Source of the DNA: Lachnospiraceae bacterium NE2001
Lineage (GTDB): Bacteria > Bacillota > Clostridia > Lachnospirales > Lachnospiraceae
Length of the DNA stretch: 64,000 bases
Assembly (NCBI GenBank): GCA_900110635.1
Contig: FOEK01000004.1
Location: 1-64,000 of the forward strand
Reading direction: 5' to 3'
Under the pieces are notes generated by a model that was not told the DNA's origin, made no database searches, and saw only the letters and a program-made list of their open reading frames with translations. Positions 18,936-27,970 of this stretch are shown piece by piece; position 1 is the stretch's first letter, and every line of letters begins with the position of its first letter. The translations under genes were made by a program, and so were the position numbers.

Positions 18936-21201
18936 AGAATACCTGAGATAATACTTCTTTGATGGACTTGACAGGAACAATGTTCAGCTCTTTCTTTACT
19001 TCGTCAGCCACATCTTCCAGGTCCTCTACGTTCTTTTCAGGAATGAAGACAGTCTTTACGCCTGCGCGTACTGCCGCCATCAGTTTCTCCGGAAGACCGC
19101 CGATAGGCATAACATTTCCACGTAGTGATATCTCTCCAGTCATAGCAATCTTTGGATTGACTGCACGATTTGTGTACAGCGAGGTTAACGCTGTAACTAT
19201 GGTGATACCAGCTGACGGACCATCCTTTGGAACCGCGCCTTCTGGTACGTGAATGTGCAGATCGTAGTTCTTCATATTGCGAGTCTCTACCGGGTACATA
19301 TCCTTCACCAGACTGATGGCTATCTCAACGGACTCCTTCATAACGTCGCCCAGCTGTCCGGTGATAGTCACCTTGCCGGAGCCGTGAACGGTCTTGGTTT
19401 CGATGAAGAGTATCTCGCCACCAGCCATGGTCCATGCAAGTCCAGTAACAACGCCTGGCACTGACTTCTTATCTATAATATCGTGGTTGATGCCGCGATG
19501 ACCTATGAACTCTCTAAGGTTGGCAGGCTTTACTGAAAGCTTCTCATTATTTCCTTTAACAAGCTGAACAGCGCCATATCTCATTATGGTTTCAATCTGC
19601 TTCTTGAGACCGCGTACTCCGGACTCCATAGTGTAGTCGGATATGATCTTACGGACTGCAGCGTCGGTCACTGTCATATTCTTACGCTTGATACCTGTTG
19701 CCTTCATAGCCTTTGGAATGAGGTGTTTCTTGGCTATCTGGAACTTCTCAGTAGCGGTATAGCCTGGGAACTCGATGATCTCCATACGGTTCAGAAGTGG
19801 TTCAGGTATTGTATCTGTAGAATTGGCTGTACATACGAAGAGAACGTTGGACAGATCGTATGGTACGTTCATATAGTGGTCTGTAAAACTGAAGTTCTGC
19901 TCTGGATCCAACACTTCCAGCAGTGCTGATGATGGGTCACCGCCATAGTCACGAACCAACTTATCAACCTCATCCAGAACCATAACAGGATTGGAAGCAC
20001 CACTACGCTTCATTCCTTCCATAATACGGCCTGGCATAGCTCCAATGTAGGTTCTTCTATGGCCACGGATCTCTGCTTCGTCTCTGACACCACCCAGCGA
20101 TATACGAACGTACTTTCTACCAAGTGCATCAGCGATGCTCTGACCGATGCTTGTCTTTCCAGTACCAGGAGCACCTACAAACAGTAAAATGGAGCCAGAC
20201 TGTTTTTTGTTCAGAGCCATAACAGCCAACTGCTGTATGATACGCTCCTTAACCTTCTTCAGACCATAGTGGTCTCTGTCCAGAACCTTCTCAGCTTTTT
20301 CCAGATCTATAGGAACAAACTCTTCATTTTTCCAGGATAAACTTGTTACAAAATCAAGATAATCGTAGAGCATTCCGTACTCGTGGCCATCCTGCCCTTC
20401 CTGTTTCATACGGTTCAGAACCTTACGGGCCTCCTTCTCAGCGGTCTCGTTCATTCCCGACTCGGCTATCTCCTTCTCGAAGCGGCGAACATCAGATATA
20501 TTTTCCGGATGCATATCATCCAGCTCGCGCTGAAGTATCTCTATCTGCTTCTTTATCGCATCTTCACGGTAGAGGCTTTCATTTCGCGCCTGCTGTTCCA
20601 GCTCGGCCCCCTCAGCCACATCTGCCAGCTCCATAAAGCCGTAGGACAGATGCTCGATCAGACCGAAGCGTTCCTTCTCGCTGTCCAGTTCAACGATCTC
20701 GTACTTTTCCTCCCAGGTTACGCTATAGTAGCCTGTCATTGAACAAGCGAGCTCGTTTATATTTTTCCATTGTAATATAAAGCCTCTTGCCCAGAGGCCC
20801 CACTGATAGTTCTGCACAAACTTAAGGAACTTGGACTTCAGCTTCTCGAAGCGCTCCTTCTTCTCATCCTCGTCCATATCATCAATCTCAGGTCTTGACT
20901 CAACCTCAGCGTCGATGGTTCCGTCCTTGTCTCTGGTCATATCCAGGATATTAATTCGCTCCAGGGTTCTGACCTTAACATTTCCCTCTGAATCTATGGA
21001 CTCGATACGGGCTGAAACGCCGATTGGATAGACGTCCTCAAGTGTGGTTGTAGCTATGTCGATATCGTCTCTCAGCATAGCAAAAGCCATAATATCACCA
21101 ACGTCAAATTCCTCAAGATCCCAGCCTTCAATTACCTCTTTCTTAAAGTAAAATGTTACCTCTGGTAATAATATTGTGTCGTATATAGGTATAGTAAGCA
21201 T
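18934..21201 (-). CDS. lon: ATP-dependent Lon protease
   Basis: 755 residues. Order: N-terminal substrate domain, coiled coil, AAA+ module with GAPGTGKTSIG and LDEVDKL, then the Lon protease domain with catalytic Ser in KDGPSAGITIV and Lys in PEKLMAAVRAG. Degrades misfolded and regulatory proteins in the cytosol. The start at 21201 has AAAGGAGA upstream; the ATG at 21234 overlaps the -10 element and is rejected. The N-terminal domain looks more divergent than the rest. Transcribed from a promoter back-to-back with that of the HD-GYP gene. Confidence 0.95.
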   Translation of the reverse strand: MLTIPIYDTILLPEVTFYFKKEVIEGWDLEEFDVGDIMAFAMLRDDIDIATTTLEDVYPIGVSARIESIDSEGNVKVRTLERINILDMTRDKDGTIDAEVESRPEIDDMDEDEKKERFEKLKSKFLKFVQNYQWGLWARGFILQWKNINELACSMTGYYSVTWEEKYEIVELDSEKERFGLIEHLSYGFMELADVAEGAELEQQARNESLYREDAIKKQIEILQRELDDMHPENISDVRRFEKEIAESGMNETAEKEARKVLNRMKQEGQDGHEYGMLYDYLDFVTSLSWKNEEFVPIDLEKAEKVLDRDHYGLKKVKERIIQQLAVMALNKKQSGSILLFVGAPGTGKTSIGQSIADALGRKYVRISLGGVRDEAEIRGHRRTYIGAMPGRIMEGMKRSGASNPVMVLDEVDKLVRDYGGDPSSALLEVLDPEQNFSFTDHYMNVPYDLSNVLFVCTANSTDTIPEPLLNRMEIIEFPGYTATEKFQIAKKHLIPKAMKATGIKRKNMTVTDAAVRKIISDYTMESGVRGLKKQIETIMRYGAVQLVKGNNEKLSVKPANLREFIGHRGINHDIIDKKSVPGVVTGLAWTMAGGEILFIETKTVHGSGKVTITGQLGDVMKESVEIAISLVKDMYPVETRNMKNYDLHIHVPEGAVPKDGPSAGITIVTALTSLYTNRAVNPKIAMTGEISLRGNVMPIGGLPEKLMAAVRAGVKTVFIPEKNVEDLEDVADEVKKELNIVPVKSIKEVLSQVF

Positions 21202-21229
21202 TACTTGTCTCCTTTTAAGTATTGATAGT

Positions 21230-21258
21230 ATCATAACGACTATTTTTTATATTTGCAA
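21230..21258 (-). promoter_or_regulatory. Promoter of lon
   Basis: Minus strand TTGCAA (21258-21253), 17-bp spacer, TATGAT (21235-21230). The -35 is one arm of an inverted repeat TTGCAAG...CTTGCAA (21253-21278). Confidence 0.65.
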
Positions 21259-21272
21259 GTATATCATAATTC

Positions 21273-21301
21273 TTGCAACAAATCACATTTTGCTGTATTA
21301 T
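21273..21301 (+). promoter_or_regulatory. Promoter of the HD-GYP gene
   Basis: TTGCAA (21273-21278), 17-bp spacer, TATTAT (21296-21301). The -35 is the other arm of the inverted repeat shared with the lon promoter, giving two mirror promoters whose -35 elements are 14 bp apart. Confidence 0.65.
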
Positions 21302-21354
21302 TATATGTTGTGAGAGAGTGTTTATGAATTATCTACTAGTGAGGCAGTATCAAC

Positions 21355-22644
21355 TTGAAGATAGAGTTAAATGAAATATTATATGCTGTGTCGCAGGGAC
21401 TTGATGCAGTGGAGATAGAGCTTCGTGATGAAGCTTCTAATCACTGCAATGGCAGGTACCTTACCGAAGGTCACTGCAAACGATTAGCAGCACTATCTAT
21501 TATGGTTGGCAAGGCGATGGGACTTGGTGCAGACGAGCTTATTGACCTGGCTGCTTTTTCTATTCTTCATGATAACGCTCTTACACAGGTCAATCAGGAA
21601 GAGATTGAATACAGAAAATACAACAACAATCAAGGCTACAACGAGAGAGATTTCAATATAAGACGTTGCATACTCGGCGAGAGCAATACACGCTTTATGC
21701 CTTTCAGAACTAACAATCGCGACGTTATCCTTCTTCATCACGAGAATGCCGATGGTTCAGGTCCTCAGGGAAGAACCTACGACAGAACTCCTATCAAAGC
21801 CCAGATCATCCATCTGGCTGATACCCTGGATTACAACTTTGATCTTAAGACTCCGACAAGGGAAACCTACGGAGCCATCATATATTTTGTTAAATCCAAC
21901 GCTGGAACCATATTCTCGCGCGAGGTTAGTGACGACTTCTGTAAGTTCTTCAAGATGAAGCACCTCAGCAATCTGTCACTTACAAATGTTGATTCTTTCC
22001 TCAGAAAGGCCACAAAACATTTCAACGATGAATACTCTCAGCAGGAGGTATTCAACCTTGCAACTCTGATCGCACAGATCATTGACTTCAAGTCGCATTA
22101 CACCTGCAAGCATTCATCCGGAGTTGCAGTTAACTGTAAGAAGATGGCTGAGAACTTTGACTTCCCGCCAGAGAAGATCACAAAGTACTATCTGGCTGGA
22201 GCACTGCACGATGTTGGCAAGCTGATGATATCAAACAGCCTTCTGCAAAAACCAGAAAGATTGAACGAAGACGAGTTCAACAGAATGAAGAAGCATGCCT
22301 TCTATACACATCAGATTCTGGAGAACATCAAGAATAAAAATATGAACGATATCATGAAGTGGGCTTCAAACCATCATGAGAAGATAAATGGTACCGGTTA
22401 TCCTCTGGGACTATCCGGCGACCAGCTCTCTATGGAAGAGAGACTTATGACCTGCTGTGATATCTACCAGGCCCTCACTGAGGAGCGTGCCTATAAGAAG
22501 GGCTTCCCTCATGAAGAGGCTATCCGAATCATGCGTGATATGGCTATGAACGGAGAGATTGACTACAACATCGTCAACAGTATGGACGGTGTGTTCTCAG
22601 ATGAAAACTGGAGCAGAAGCATACCTACTTCTATCCTGTCGTAA
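21355..22644 (+). CDS. Tandem HD-GYP-type phosphodiesterase
   Basis: 429 residues with two HD domains. The first (residues ~40-165) keeps HD at 72-73 and HHENADGSG at 128-136 but has PQG where GYP is expected. The second (~235-410) has HD at 285-286 and a good HHEKINGTGYP at 340-350. HD-GYP enzymes hydrolyse c-di-GMP (or related cyclic dinucleotides) to the linear or monomer form. No sensor or membrane region is present, so it is cytosolic. Start is TTG, with GAGG 10 nt upstream and a promoter at 21273-21301. Confidence 0.88.
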   Translation: MKIELNEILYAVSQGLDAVEIELRDEASNHCNGRYLTEGHCKRLAALSIMVGKAMGLGADELIDLAAFSILHDNALTQVNQEEIEYRKYNNNQGYNERDFNIRRCILGESNTRFMPFRTNNRDVILLHHENADGSGPQGRTYDRTPIKAQIIHLADTLDYNFDLKTPTRETYGAIIYFVKSNAGTIFSREVSDDFCKFFKMKHLSNLSLTNVDSFLRKATKHFNDEYSQQEVFNLATLIAQIIDFKSHYTCKHSSGVAVNCKKMAENFDFPPEKITKYYLAGALHDVGKLMISNSLLQKPERLNEDEFNRMKKHAFYTHQILENIKNKNMNDIMKWASNHHEKINGTGYPLGLSGDQLSMEERLMTCCDIYQALTEERAYKKGFPHEEAIRIMRDMAMNGEIDYNIVNSMDGVFSDENWSRSIPTSILS

Positions 22645-22703
22645 GGCTTATATATCATTTAATTACTATATTTGCCACTTAATTTATATATGACGGCAGA
22701 TAT

Positions 22704-22739
22704 ATTGTGAAAGTTCACAATCTCTTCACATATTATACT
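22704..22739 (+). promoter_or_regulatory. 18-bp palindrome and possible promoter of a short transcript
   Basis: Perfect palindrome ATTGTGAA-AG-TTCACAAT (22704-22721), followed by TATACT (22734-22739). About 80 bp further on is a strong terminator with no reading frame in between. This may be the control region of a small RNA, or an operator left in the 3' region of the HD-GYP gene. Confidence 0.35.
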
Positions 22740-22820
22740 AATTGTCTTCATAATGTATTGGTATATTGTAATTGTTCCAAACGAAGGATTCTATACCTTC
22801 CCCCACATTTTTTCATACTA

Positions 22821-22848
22821 AGGAGCCGTCGCCAAGCGGCTCCTTTTT
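22821..22848 (+). terminator. Rho-independent terminator
   Basis: Stem AGGAGCCG (22821-22828) with CGGCTCCT (22837-22844), 8-nt loop, then TTTTT. It lies 177 nt after the HD-GYP stop, which leaves room for a separate short transcript. Confidence 0.85.
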
Positions 22849-22867
22849 ATGTATAAAAAGTATAACT

Positions 22868-23116
22868 GTTCAGCAGGTAACACAAAATATACAGGTACTC
22901 CGTGAATGCTTGCATTCAAAGGAGTGCCTGTATATTTTTTGTTAACCTTGCGGAGCAAGGTTGTGCAATATACATCGATAAAGTGTCTGCGAAGCAGACG
23001 ATAGAGCGCGTAGCGCGGACTTTATCGATTGTATGTTGTACACCTGCTGAACTGTTAAAAGAGTACTTGCTTATTTTGTATTAACCTTGCGGAGCAAGGT
23101 TGTACACCTGCTGAAC
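22868..23116. repeat. Multi-branched palindromic island
   Basis: An outer stem GTTCAGCAGGT (22868-22878) with ACCTGCTGAAC (23042-23052) encloses three arms: a 20-bp stem at 22882-22901/22921-22942 with an inner TGAATGC hairpin; AACCTTGC-GGA-GCAAGGTT (22944-22962); and a stem ATCGATAAAGT/ACTTTATCGAT (22974-22984, 23019-23029) carrying GTCTGC-GAA-GCAGAC and GCGC-GTA-GCGC. A second partial copy (the GGA hairpin plus CACCTGCTGAAC) follows at 23081-23116 and reaches the stop codon of the next gene. Confidence 0.85.
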
Positions 23117-25833
23117 TATTTATAATAGGTATAGAATTCGTTACTATGTTCGTTAACTTTTAGCTGGAAGAGGTACCGCTGCTGCCTTACCTCGGTGTCA
23201 GCAATCGGATCGTAGAATCTTATGAAATCGTCATTGTAGCTCACAACCAGCACAAATCGATCCTCGTATCTTGCAGCAAACGGGAAGCCGTCGCTTAGAT
23301 ATCCGATGGCTGTGTCCATCTTTACTCCTGACAGATTGACACCTCTCGCTTCCTTTCCGTATTGAAGGAAGCTGCCCTCCCAGGAATTAAGGGATCTCAC
23401 CTCGTCATAATCGGCATCTATTCCCGCTGCCAGAAGGCACATATAGTTGCAGGCCGCCAGGGTATCCTCAGGCTGATCGACTGCTTTATAATCAAATGTT
23501 CCAGCTACAGTAAGATATGGTTTCATCTGTTTCTCGCGATAGAGTGTAGATCCGTAGGAATCCACCACATATCCGCCATCCTCGTAAACCTGCTGAACAG
23601 CCTTGCCAACGCTGGTTGATACACCAGTTATTCCCGAAGGAGCATATATATAGATACCATTTTCATCTGAAGCAATCTCTCTTCCATCTATGGTCACGTC
23701 TGAGGATCCGCCGATAATCTTGGTAAAGAACTCTTCGTTGCTGAGGCTGACATAAACATACTCAGGCAGTTTCAGGCAGACTTCCTCGTTCTCAGCTTCA
23801 TTTTCCACTATCTTCACCTTGATTCCGCTCTGATCCTCATCAGGCTTATATGACAGATAGTCATCATCTGCTTCTTCGACTGCGCCGGTCTCTTCATTTC
23901 TGCGAATGCGGCTCAGATATATGGTATTATCATCGAAAAGGATACCCGAAACAAGCAGGCCCTCCTTCTCGTAATTCTTCACAACTACTCCATTTGAATG
24001 GACAATATACAGCTTATCAAAGAGGAATACCGGAGTTCCATCCACATCCCGGGATGCATCCTCGGGTTCAGACACGCCATACATTATATCTTCACCAACG
24101 AAGCCCAGCAGAGCCATTACGTGACCCGGCTCCTTCTTCTCGATATCCTTCCCTGTTTTAAAATCAAGGATATGAACAGCGGTAACATTTATGGTATCAC
24201 CAGTATTCGGATAAGCCACAACCGTTCCGTCCTCGGAGACCATGATCTGGCTGGTTGGGATTCCTGAAACCAGAGTTTCCATTTGACCTGAAAAAATATC
24301 TGCATCCAGCAGCTGATTTCCTAGAAGCAGGTAGAAATGTCTCTCGCTCCTTTTGTAGTAGCAGAAACGACCAACCGAAAGCCTCATGGCATCGAGACTG
24401 AGACTGGAGCTGATAAATGATATCTCTCTGAGGCTGGCCCCTTCGATATCGTACTCATAAAGTGCCACGCCGTTCTGTCCTTCGCGAGGGCCTTCATTTA
24501 TCCTTCCAAATACAGCAAAATCAAGAAGTCCGTCCTCTAGGCTGAGAAGTCTTATCTCATAACCCTCCTGAGGATTTCTCTCTTTTTCCGCCTCCTCGGT
24601 GGATGAACCATAGGCATTTGAATAGGTTCTTGTCTCGTTGTTATATATCCATACACTATTATCAGCAACAAATGATACAACCTTGGAATTCTCGCTGGCA
24701 ACAAACTGCGGAGTTCTGTCTGCAGTAATTCCCAGGCTGATGCTATTAGTCACGGCATCGAAGCCCTCTTCATTAAAGTCCTGATTCACAAATCTTCTAT
24801 AATCATTTACATCTATAGAGGCCTCGCCGTTGTTATACTCAAGAGTCAGGTACTCAGAAACCGCATAGGTCTTAACAACATTGTTATCCTCCGAGATAGC
24901 CTTGTACTTAAGCTCGATAACCGCTCCATCCGTAGAAACCTCTCGAACCTTTGGCACAGGCTCACTGATCCTCTCGATCTTCATACCGCTGTATGTAACG
25001 TCCTCGTAGGAAGAATTCAGCGTTACATAGCCAGGGTTACCATCAGAGGTAATATCTGCTACTGAAGATGCACTGTACACGGAGCTCATGGCATCCGCAC
25101 TACTAAATACTGAAGCTATATCAGCCACGCGGACTCCTGCCATAGCATCTGTGCTGGTGGCGATCGTCTCTTCACTGCTGGTCTCCTCAGTTTCATTTTT
25201 CAGACTTGCCACAGTTCCTGATACGTTAAATGTAGTAACTGCGTCGGTTGTGCTGGCCACCTGATTTGAAGCTTTGTTCCCCGCATAGGCTGCGTCACTG
25301 AAGCTGATGGCATAGGCGATAAAGTCTGACAGCTTCTCCGCTGAAAGTCTTACAACTCTGGAATAAAATCGTACTGCTTCCTTATCCTTCTTTGCGCTGA
25401 TAACAAAGCTGTACTCCACACCCTCAGTCATATCCATTCTGAGAGAAACAGAGTACTTGTTCAGATCACCGACTCTCTCTATAAATCTGAAATCTCCATC
25501 CTCAACCAGGTTGCTTCCATCAAAAGAACGGAGCTCATATCTTATATCAGCTCCTGTATCAATTGAATCCGGCAGCATCACTGTAACTGCCTTTGAGGAA
25601 TCCACCGGAAATATAGAATCCCTGTAAAGACTTGTGTTGAGTGTAGAGGTATACCCCTGCATGCTATTGATCTTCATCCCATCGTAGACAATATAAGCCT
25701 TGCCCATGGTCGGATTATAGCCCTCAACCGGTCTCTCACCGTGATCCTTATTATGTATGTAGTTAAAGGATAGAGCCGCCCCTATAAATATAATTATAAA
25801 TAGGAGCAGCCCAAATATCGTACGTTTTATCAT
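23116..25833 (-). CDS. Large membrane-anchored extracellular protein of unknown function
   Basis: 905 residues: one N-terminal membrane anchor (residues ~5-25), then a long exterior part. A Ser/Thr/Ala-rich linker lies around residues 195-270. The middle (~270-690) is beta-rich and repetitive in feel, with phrases typical of propeller-like proteins (VVAYPNTGDTINVTAVHILD). The last ~110 residues resemble a C39-like peptidase fold: a Cys in LAACNYMCLLAAG, a GFPFAARYEDRFVLVVSY strand pair and a DP dipeptide in RFYDPIAD; a clear catalytic His is not obvious. It follows pfk by 24 nt on the same strand. Family not recognised; the C39 link is an inference. Confidence 0.7.
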   Translation of the reverse strand: MIKRTIFGLLLFIIIFIGAALSFNYIHNKDHGERPVEGYNPTMGKAYIVYDGMKINSMQGYTSTLNTSLYRDSIFPVDSSKAVTVMLPDSIDTGADIRYELRSFDGSNLVEDGDFRFIERVGDLNKYSVSLRMDMTEGVEYSFVISAKKDKEAVRFYSRVVRLSAEKLSDFIAYAISFSDAAYAGNKASNQVASTTDAVTTFNVSGTVASLKNETEETSSEETIATSTDAMAGVRVADIASVFSSADAMSSVYSASSVADITSDGNPGYVTLNSSYEDVTYSGMKIERISEPVPKVREVSTDGAVIELKYKAISEDNNVVKTYAVSEYLTLEYNNGEASIDVNDYRRFVNQDFNEEGFDAVTNSISLGITADRTPQFVASENSKVVSFVADNSVWIYNNETRTYSNAYGSSTEEAEKERNPQEGYEIRLLSLEDGLLDFAVFGRINEGPREGQNGVALYEYDIEGASLREISFISSSLSLDAMRLSVGRFCYYKRSERHFYLLLGNQLLDADIFSGQMETLVSGIPTSQIMVSEDGTVVAYPNTGDTINVTAVHILDFKTGKDIEKKEPGHVMALLGFVGEDIMYGVSEPEDASRDVDGTPVFLFDKLYIVHSNGVVVKNYEKEGLLVSGILFDDNTIYLSRIRRNEETGAVEEADDDYLSYKPDEDQSGIKVKIVENEAENEEVCLKLPEYVYVSLSNEEFFTKIIGGSSDVTIDGREIASDENGIYIYAPSGITGVSTSVGKAVQQVYEDGGYVVDSYGSTLYREKQMKPYLTVAGTFDYKAVDQPEDTLAACNYMCLLAAGIDADYDEVRSLNSWEGSFLQYGKEARGVNLSGVKMDTAIGYLSDGFPFAARYEDRFVLVVSYNDDFIRFYDPIADTEVRQQRYLFQLKVNEHSNEFYTYYK

Positions 25834-25857
25834 TTAATATAAATCCTTGGTTACTTA

Positions 25858-26934
25858 TTAATCTCCGAAGGATATGCCAAGTGTCTTTGCTTCCTGAATA
25901 AGCTGATTATCTGGTTCAACATACTTAAGCTTACCAGCTGACTCCTCCATAGGAATTGCTGTAACCTCATTATTCTTGAATACAACCAGCTTACCAAAAT
26001 CCTTTGCCTTGAAGAGCTCTGCTGCCTTAGCACCGAAACGGCTGGAAAGAACTCTGTCGTATGCATCTGGATTTCCACCTCTCTGGGTATGTCCAGGAAC
26101 TGCTACTCTTACCTCAGATGCAGGATACTTCTGCTGAATATCGTGTGCAACCTCATAGGCAATTGAAGGATACTGCTTCTCAGCAAGCTTTGCCTTTTTT
26201 TCCTTCTTAGGAAGCTTTGCGATCTCCTTAGAGATAGCACCCTCGGCAACAACGATGATAGCAAACTTCTTGCCCATCTTCTTTCTCTTCTCTATGGTCT
26301 TGTAAACCTTCTTCATATCATAAGGTATCTCTGGCAACAAAATGACATCAGCACCACCAGCAACACCGGCATAAAGTGTGATCCATCCAACCTTATGACC
26401 CATGGTCTCGATAACAAATACTCTGTTGTGAGACTCAGCTGTTGTGTAGATGCAGTCGATTGCATATGTTGCAACGTCGATAGCACTCTGGAAGCCAAAT
26501 GTTACGTCGGTTCCCCAGATGTCGTTATCGATAGTCTTAGGAAGGCCGATAACATTTAATCCTTCCTGATACAGCCTGTTAGCTGTCTTCTGTGAGCCGT
26601 TTCCACCCAGAACAAAGAGACCGTCAAGTTCAAGCTTCTTATAGGTCTTGATCATTGCTGGAACCTTCTCTATTCCATCATCAGTTGGAGTATCAAGGTA
26701 CTTAAATGGAACTCTGGATGTACCAAGTACGGTACCACCCTTTGCAAGAAGTCCAGAGAACTCCATTGGCTCCATCTTTCTATAGTTGCCATAGATAAGG
26801 CCCTTGTAGCCTTCAAGGAAACCATAGATCTCCACATCGCCAAAAAGATTCTCAAGGCCCTTTACAACGCCTCGCATTGTCGGGTTGAGTGCCTGACAAT
26901 CACCACCACTAGTTAAAATACCTATCTTCTTCAT
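25858..26934 (-). CDS. 6-phosphofructokinase family protein
   Basis: 358 residues of the PfkA family, phosphorylating fructose 6-phosphate in glycolysis. Recognised by LTSGGDCQALNPTMRG, the GGNGSQKTA nucleotide loop, the PKTIDNDIWGTD fructose-6-phosphate loop, and ETMGHKVGWI. E. coli-type enzymes have GGDGS at the loop; here Asp is Asn, and a mixed-substrate subgroup also differs there, so donor (ATP or pyrophosphate) is uncertain. AAGGAGG precedes the ATG. It lies 53 nt after recR on the same strand. Confidence 0.88.
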   Translation of the reverse strand: MKKIGILTSGGDCQALNPTMRGVVKGLENLFGDVEIYGFLEGYKGLIYGNYRKMEPMEFSGLLAKGGTVLGTSRVPFKYLDTPTDDGIEKVPAMIKTYKKLELDGLFVLGGNGSQKTANRLYQEGLNVIGLPKTIDNDIWGTDVTFGFQSAIDVATYAIDCIYTTAESHNRVFVIETMGHKVGWITLYAGVAGGADVILLPEIPYDMKKVYKTIEKRKKMGKKFAIIVVAEGAISKEIAKLPKKEKKAKLAEKQYPSIAYEVAHDIQQKYPASEVRVAVPGHTQRGGNPDAYDRVLSSRFGAKAAELFKAKDFGKLVVFKNNEVTAIPMEESAGKLKYVEPDNQLIQEAKTLGISFGD

Positions 26935-26987
26935 TTATAAACCCCTCCTTTTATGTCTCGATGCATAAAGTTTCTAGTTGCATAAGC

Positions 26988-27584
26988 CTACATCTCGATG
27001 CGGCCTTCAAGGGCACGCATAAGTGTTACTTCATCAGTTACTTCAAGGTCTCCGCCCACCGGAACTCCGCTGGCAATTCGGGATACCTTGATCCCCGCAG
27101 GTTTGACCAGCTTTGATATGTACATAGCCGTCGCCTCCCCCTCCACACTGGAGTTGGTAGCGATGATCAGCTCATCCACATCGTTTCTCAGTCGAACCAT
27201 AAGCTCCTTCAGCTTTATCTCCTGAGGTCCAATACCCTGGCTGGGATTGATCACTCCGTGCAGCACATGGTACACGCCCTCGTACTTACCAGTTCTCTCA
27301 TATGCCGCCATATCTCTGGAGGATTCCACCACCATAATGGTCTTATGATCACGCCCCGCTGCAGCACAGACCGGGCAGAGCTCCTTATCCGTTATGGTAT
27401 AGCACTCCTTGCAATACTTGATGTTATGCTTAGCATTTACTATGGCATCAGAAAGAGCCATAGCTCTGTCCTCTGGCATGCCTATTATGTAAAATGCTAT
27501 TCTCTGGGCACTTCTCGAGCCGATACCTGGCAGATGACTCAGTTCCTCAATCAGCCGGTTAACCTCACCGCCGTATATATCCAT
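26988..27584 (-). CDS. recR: Recombination mediator RecR
   Basis: 198 residues. Helix-hairpin-helix (LSHLPGIGSRSAQRIAFYI), a four-Cys zinc finger (CKECYTITDKELCPVC) and a Toprim domain (IMVVESSRDMAAYERTG) are in the standard order. It loads RecA at gaps with RecO. The ATG at 27584 has AGGAGG upstream and gives the family's length; the longer frame upstream runs into ybaB. Part of dnaX-ybaB-recR. Confidence 0.96.
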   Translation of the reverse strand: MDIYGGEVNRLIEELSHLPGIGSRSAQRIAFYIIGMPEDRAMALSDAIVNAKHNIKYCKECYTITDKELCPVCAAAGRDHKTIMVVESSRDMAAYERTGKYEGVYHVLHGVINPSQGIGPQEIKLKELMVRLRNDVDELIIATNSSVEGEATAMYISKLVKPAGIKVSRIASGVPVGGDLEVTDEVTLMRALEGRIEM

Positions 27585-27606
27585 CAGAATAAACCTCCTG
27601 GCTTCA

Positions 27607-27966
27607 TTAGAAGAGACCGCCCAGGCCTCCGCCCATTCCCATACCGCCAGTGATCTTACCAAGCTGTTCTCTCTCATCATCAGACTGCATTCTGATAGCT
27701 TCATTTACAGCTGCTATGATAATATCCTGAAGCATCTCAAGATCGTCTGGATCTACAGCCTCTGGATCGATCGTAAGCTCAGTGATCTCCTTCTGACCAT
27801 TGATCTTAACCTTTACAACTCCACCACCTGCTGAAGCTTCATACTCCTTGGTCTCAAGCTCTGCCTGAGTCTCCTCCATCTGCTTCTGCATTTTCTGAGC
27901 CTGCTTCATCAGGTTGTTCATATTTCCTGGCATCATTCCTCCAGGATATCCACCTCTTTTTGCCAT
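27607..27966 (-). CDS. YbaB/EbfC family nucleoid-associated protein
   Basis: 119 residues from the ATG at 27966. Gly/Met-rich N-terminus, then the typical helix [20 protein letters not shown] and strand core [19 protein letters not shown]. Binds DNA as a dimer; found between dnaX and recR in most Firmicutes, as here. GAGG lies upstream of the start, within the dnaX stop region. Confidence 0.93.
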   Translation of the reverse strand: MAKRGGYPGGMMPGNMNNLMKQAQKMQKQMEETQAELETKEYEASAGGGVVKVKINGQKEITELTIDPEAVDPDDLEMLQDIIIAAVNEAIRMQSDDEREQLGKITGGMGMGGGLGGLF

Positions 27967-27970
27967 AATT

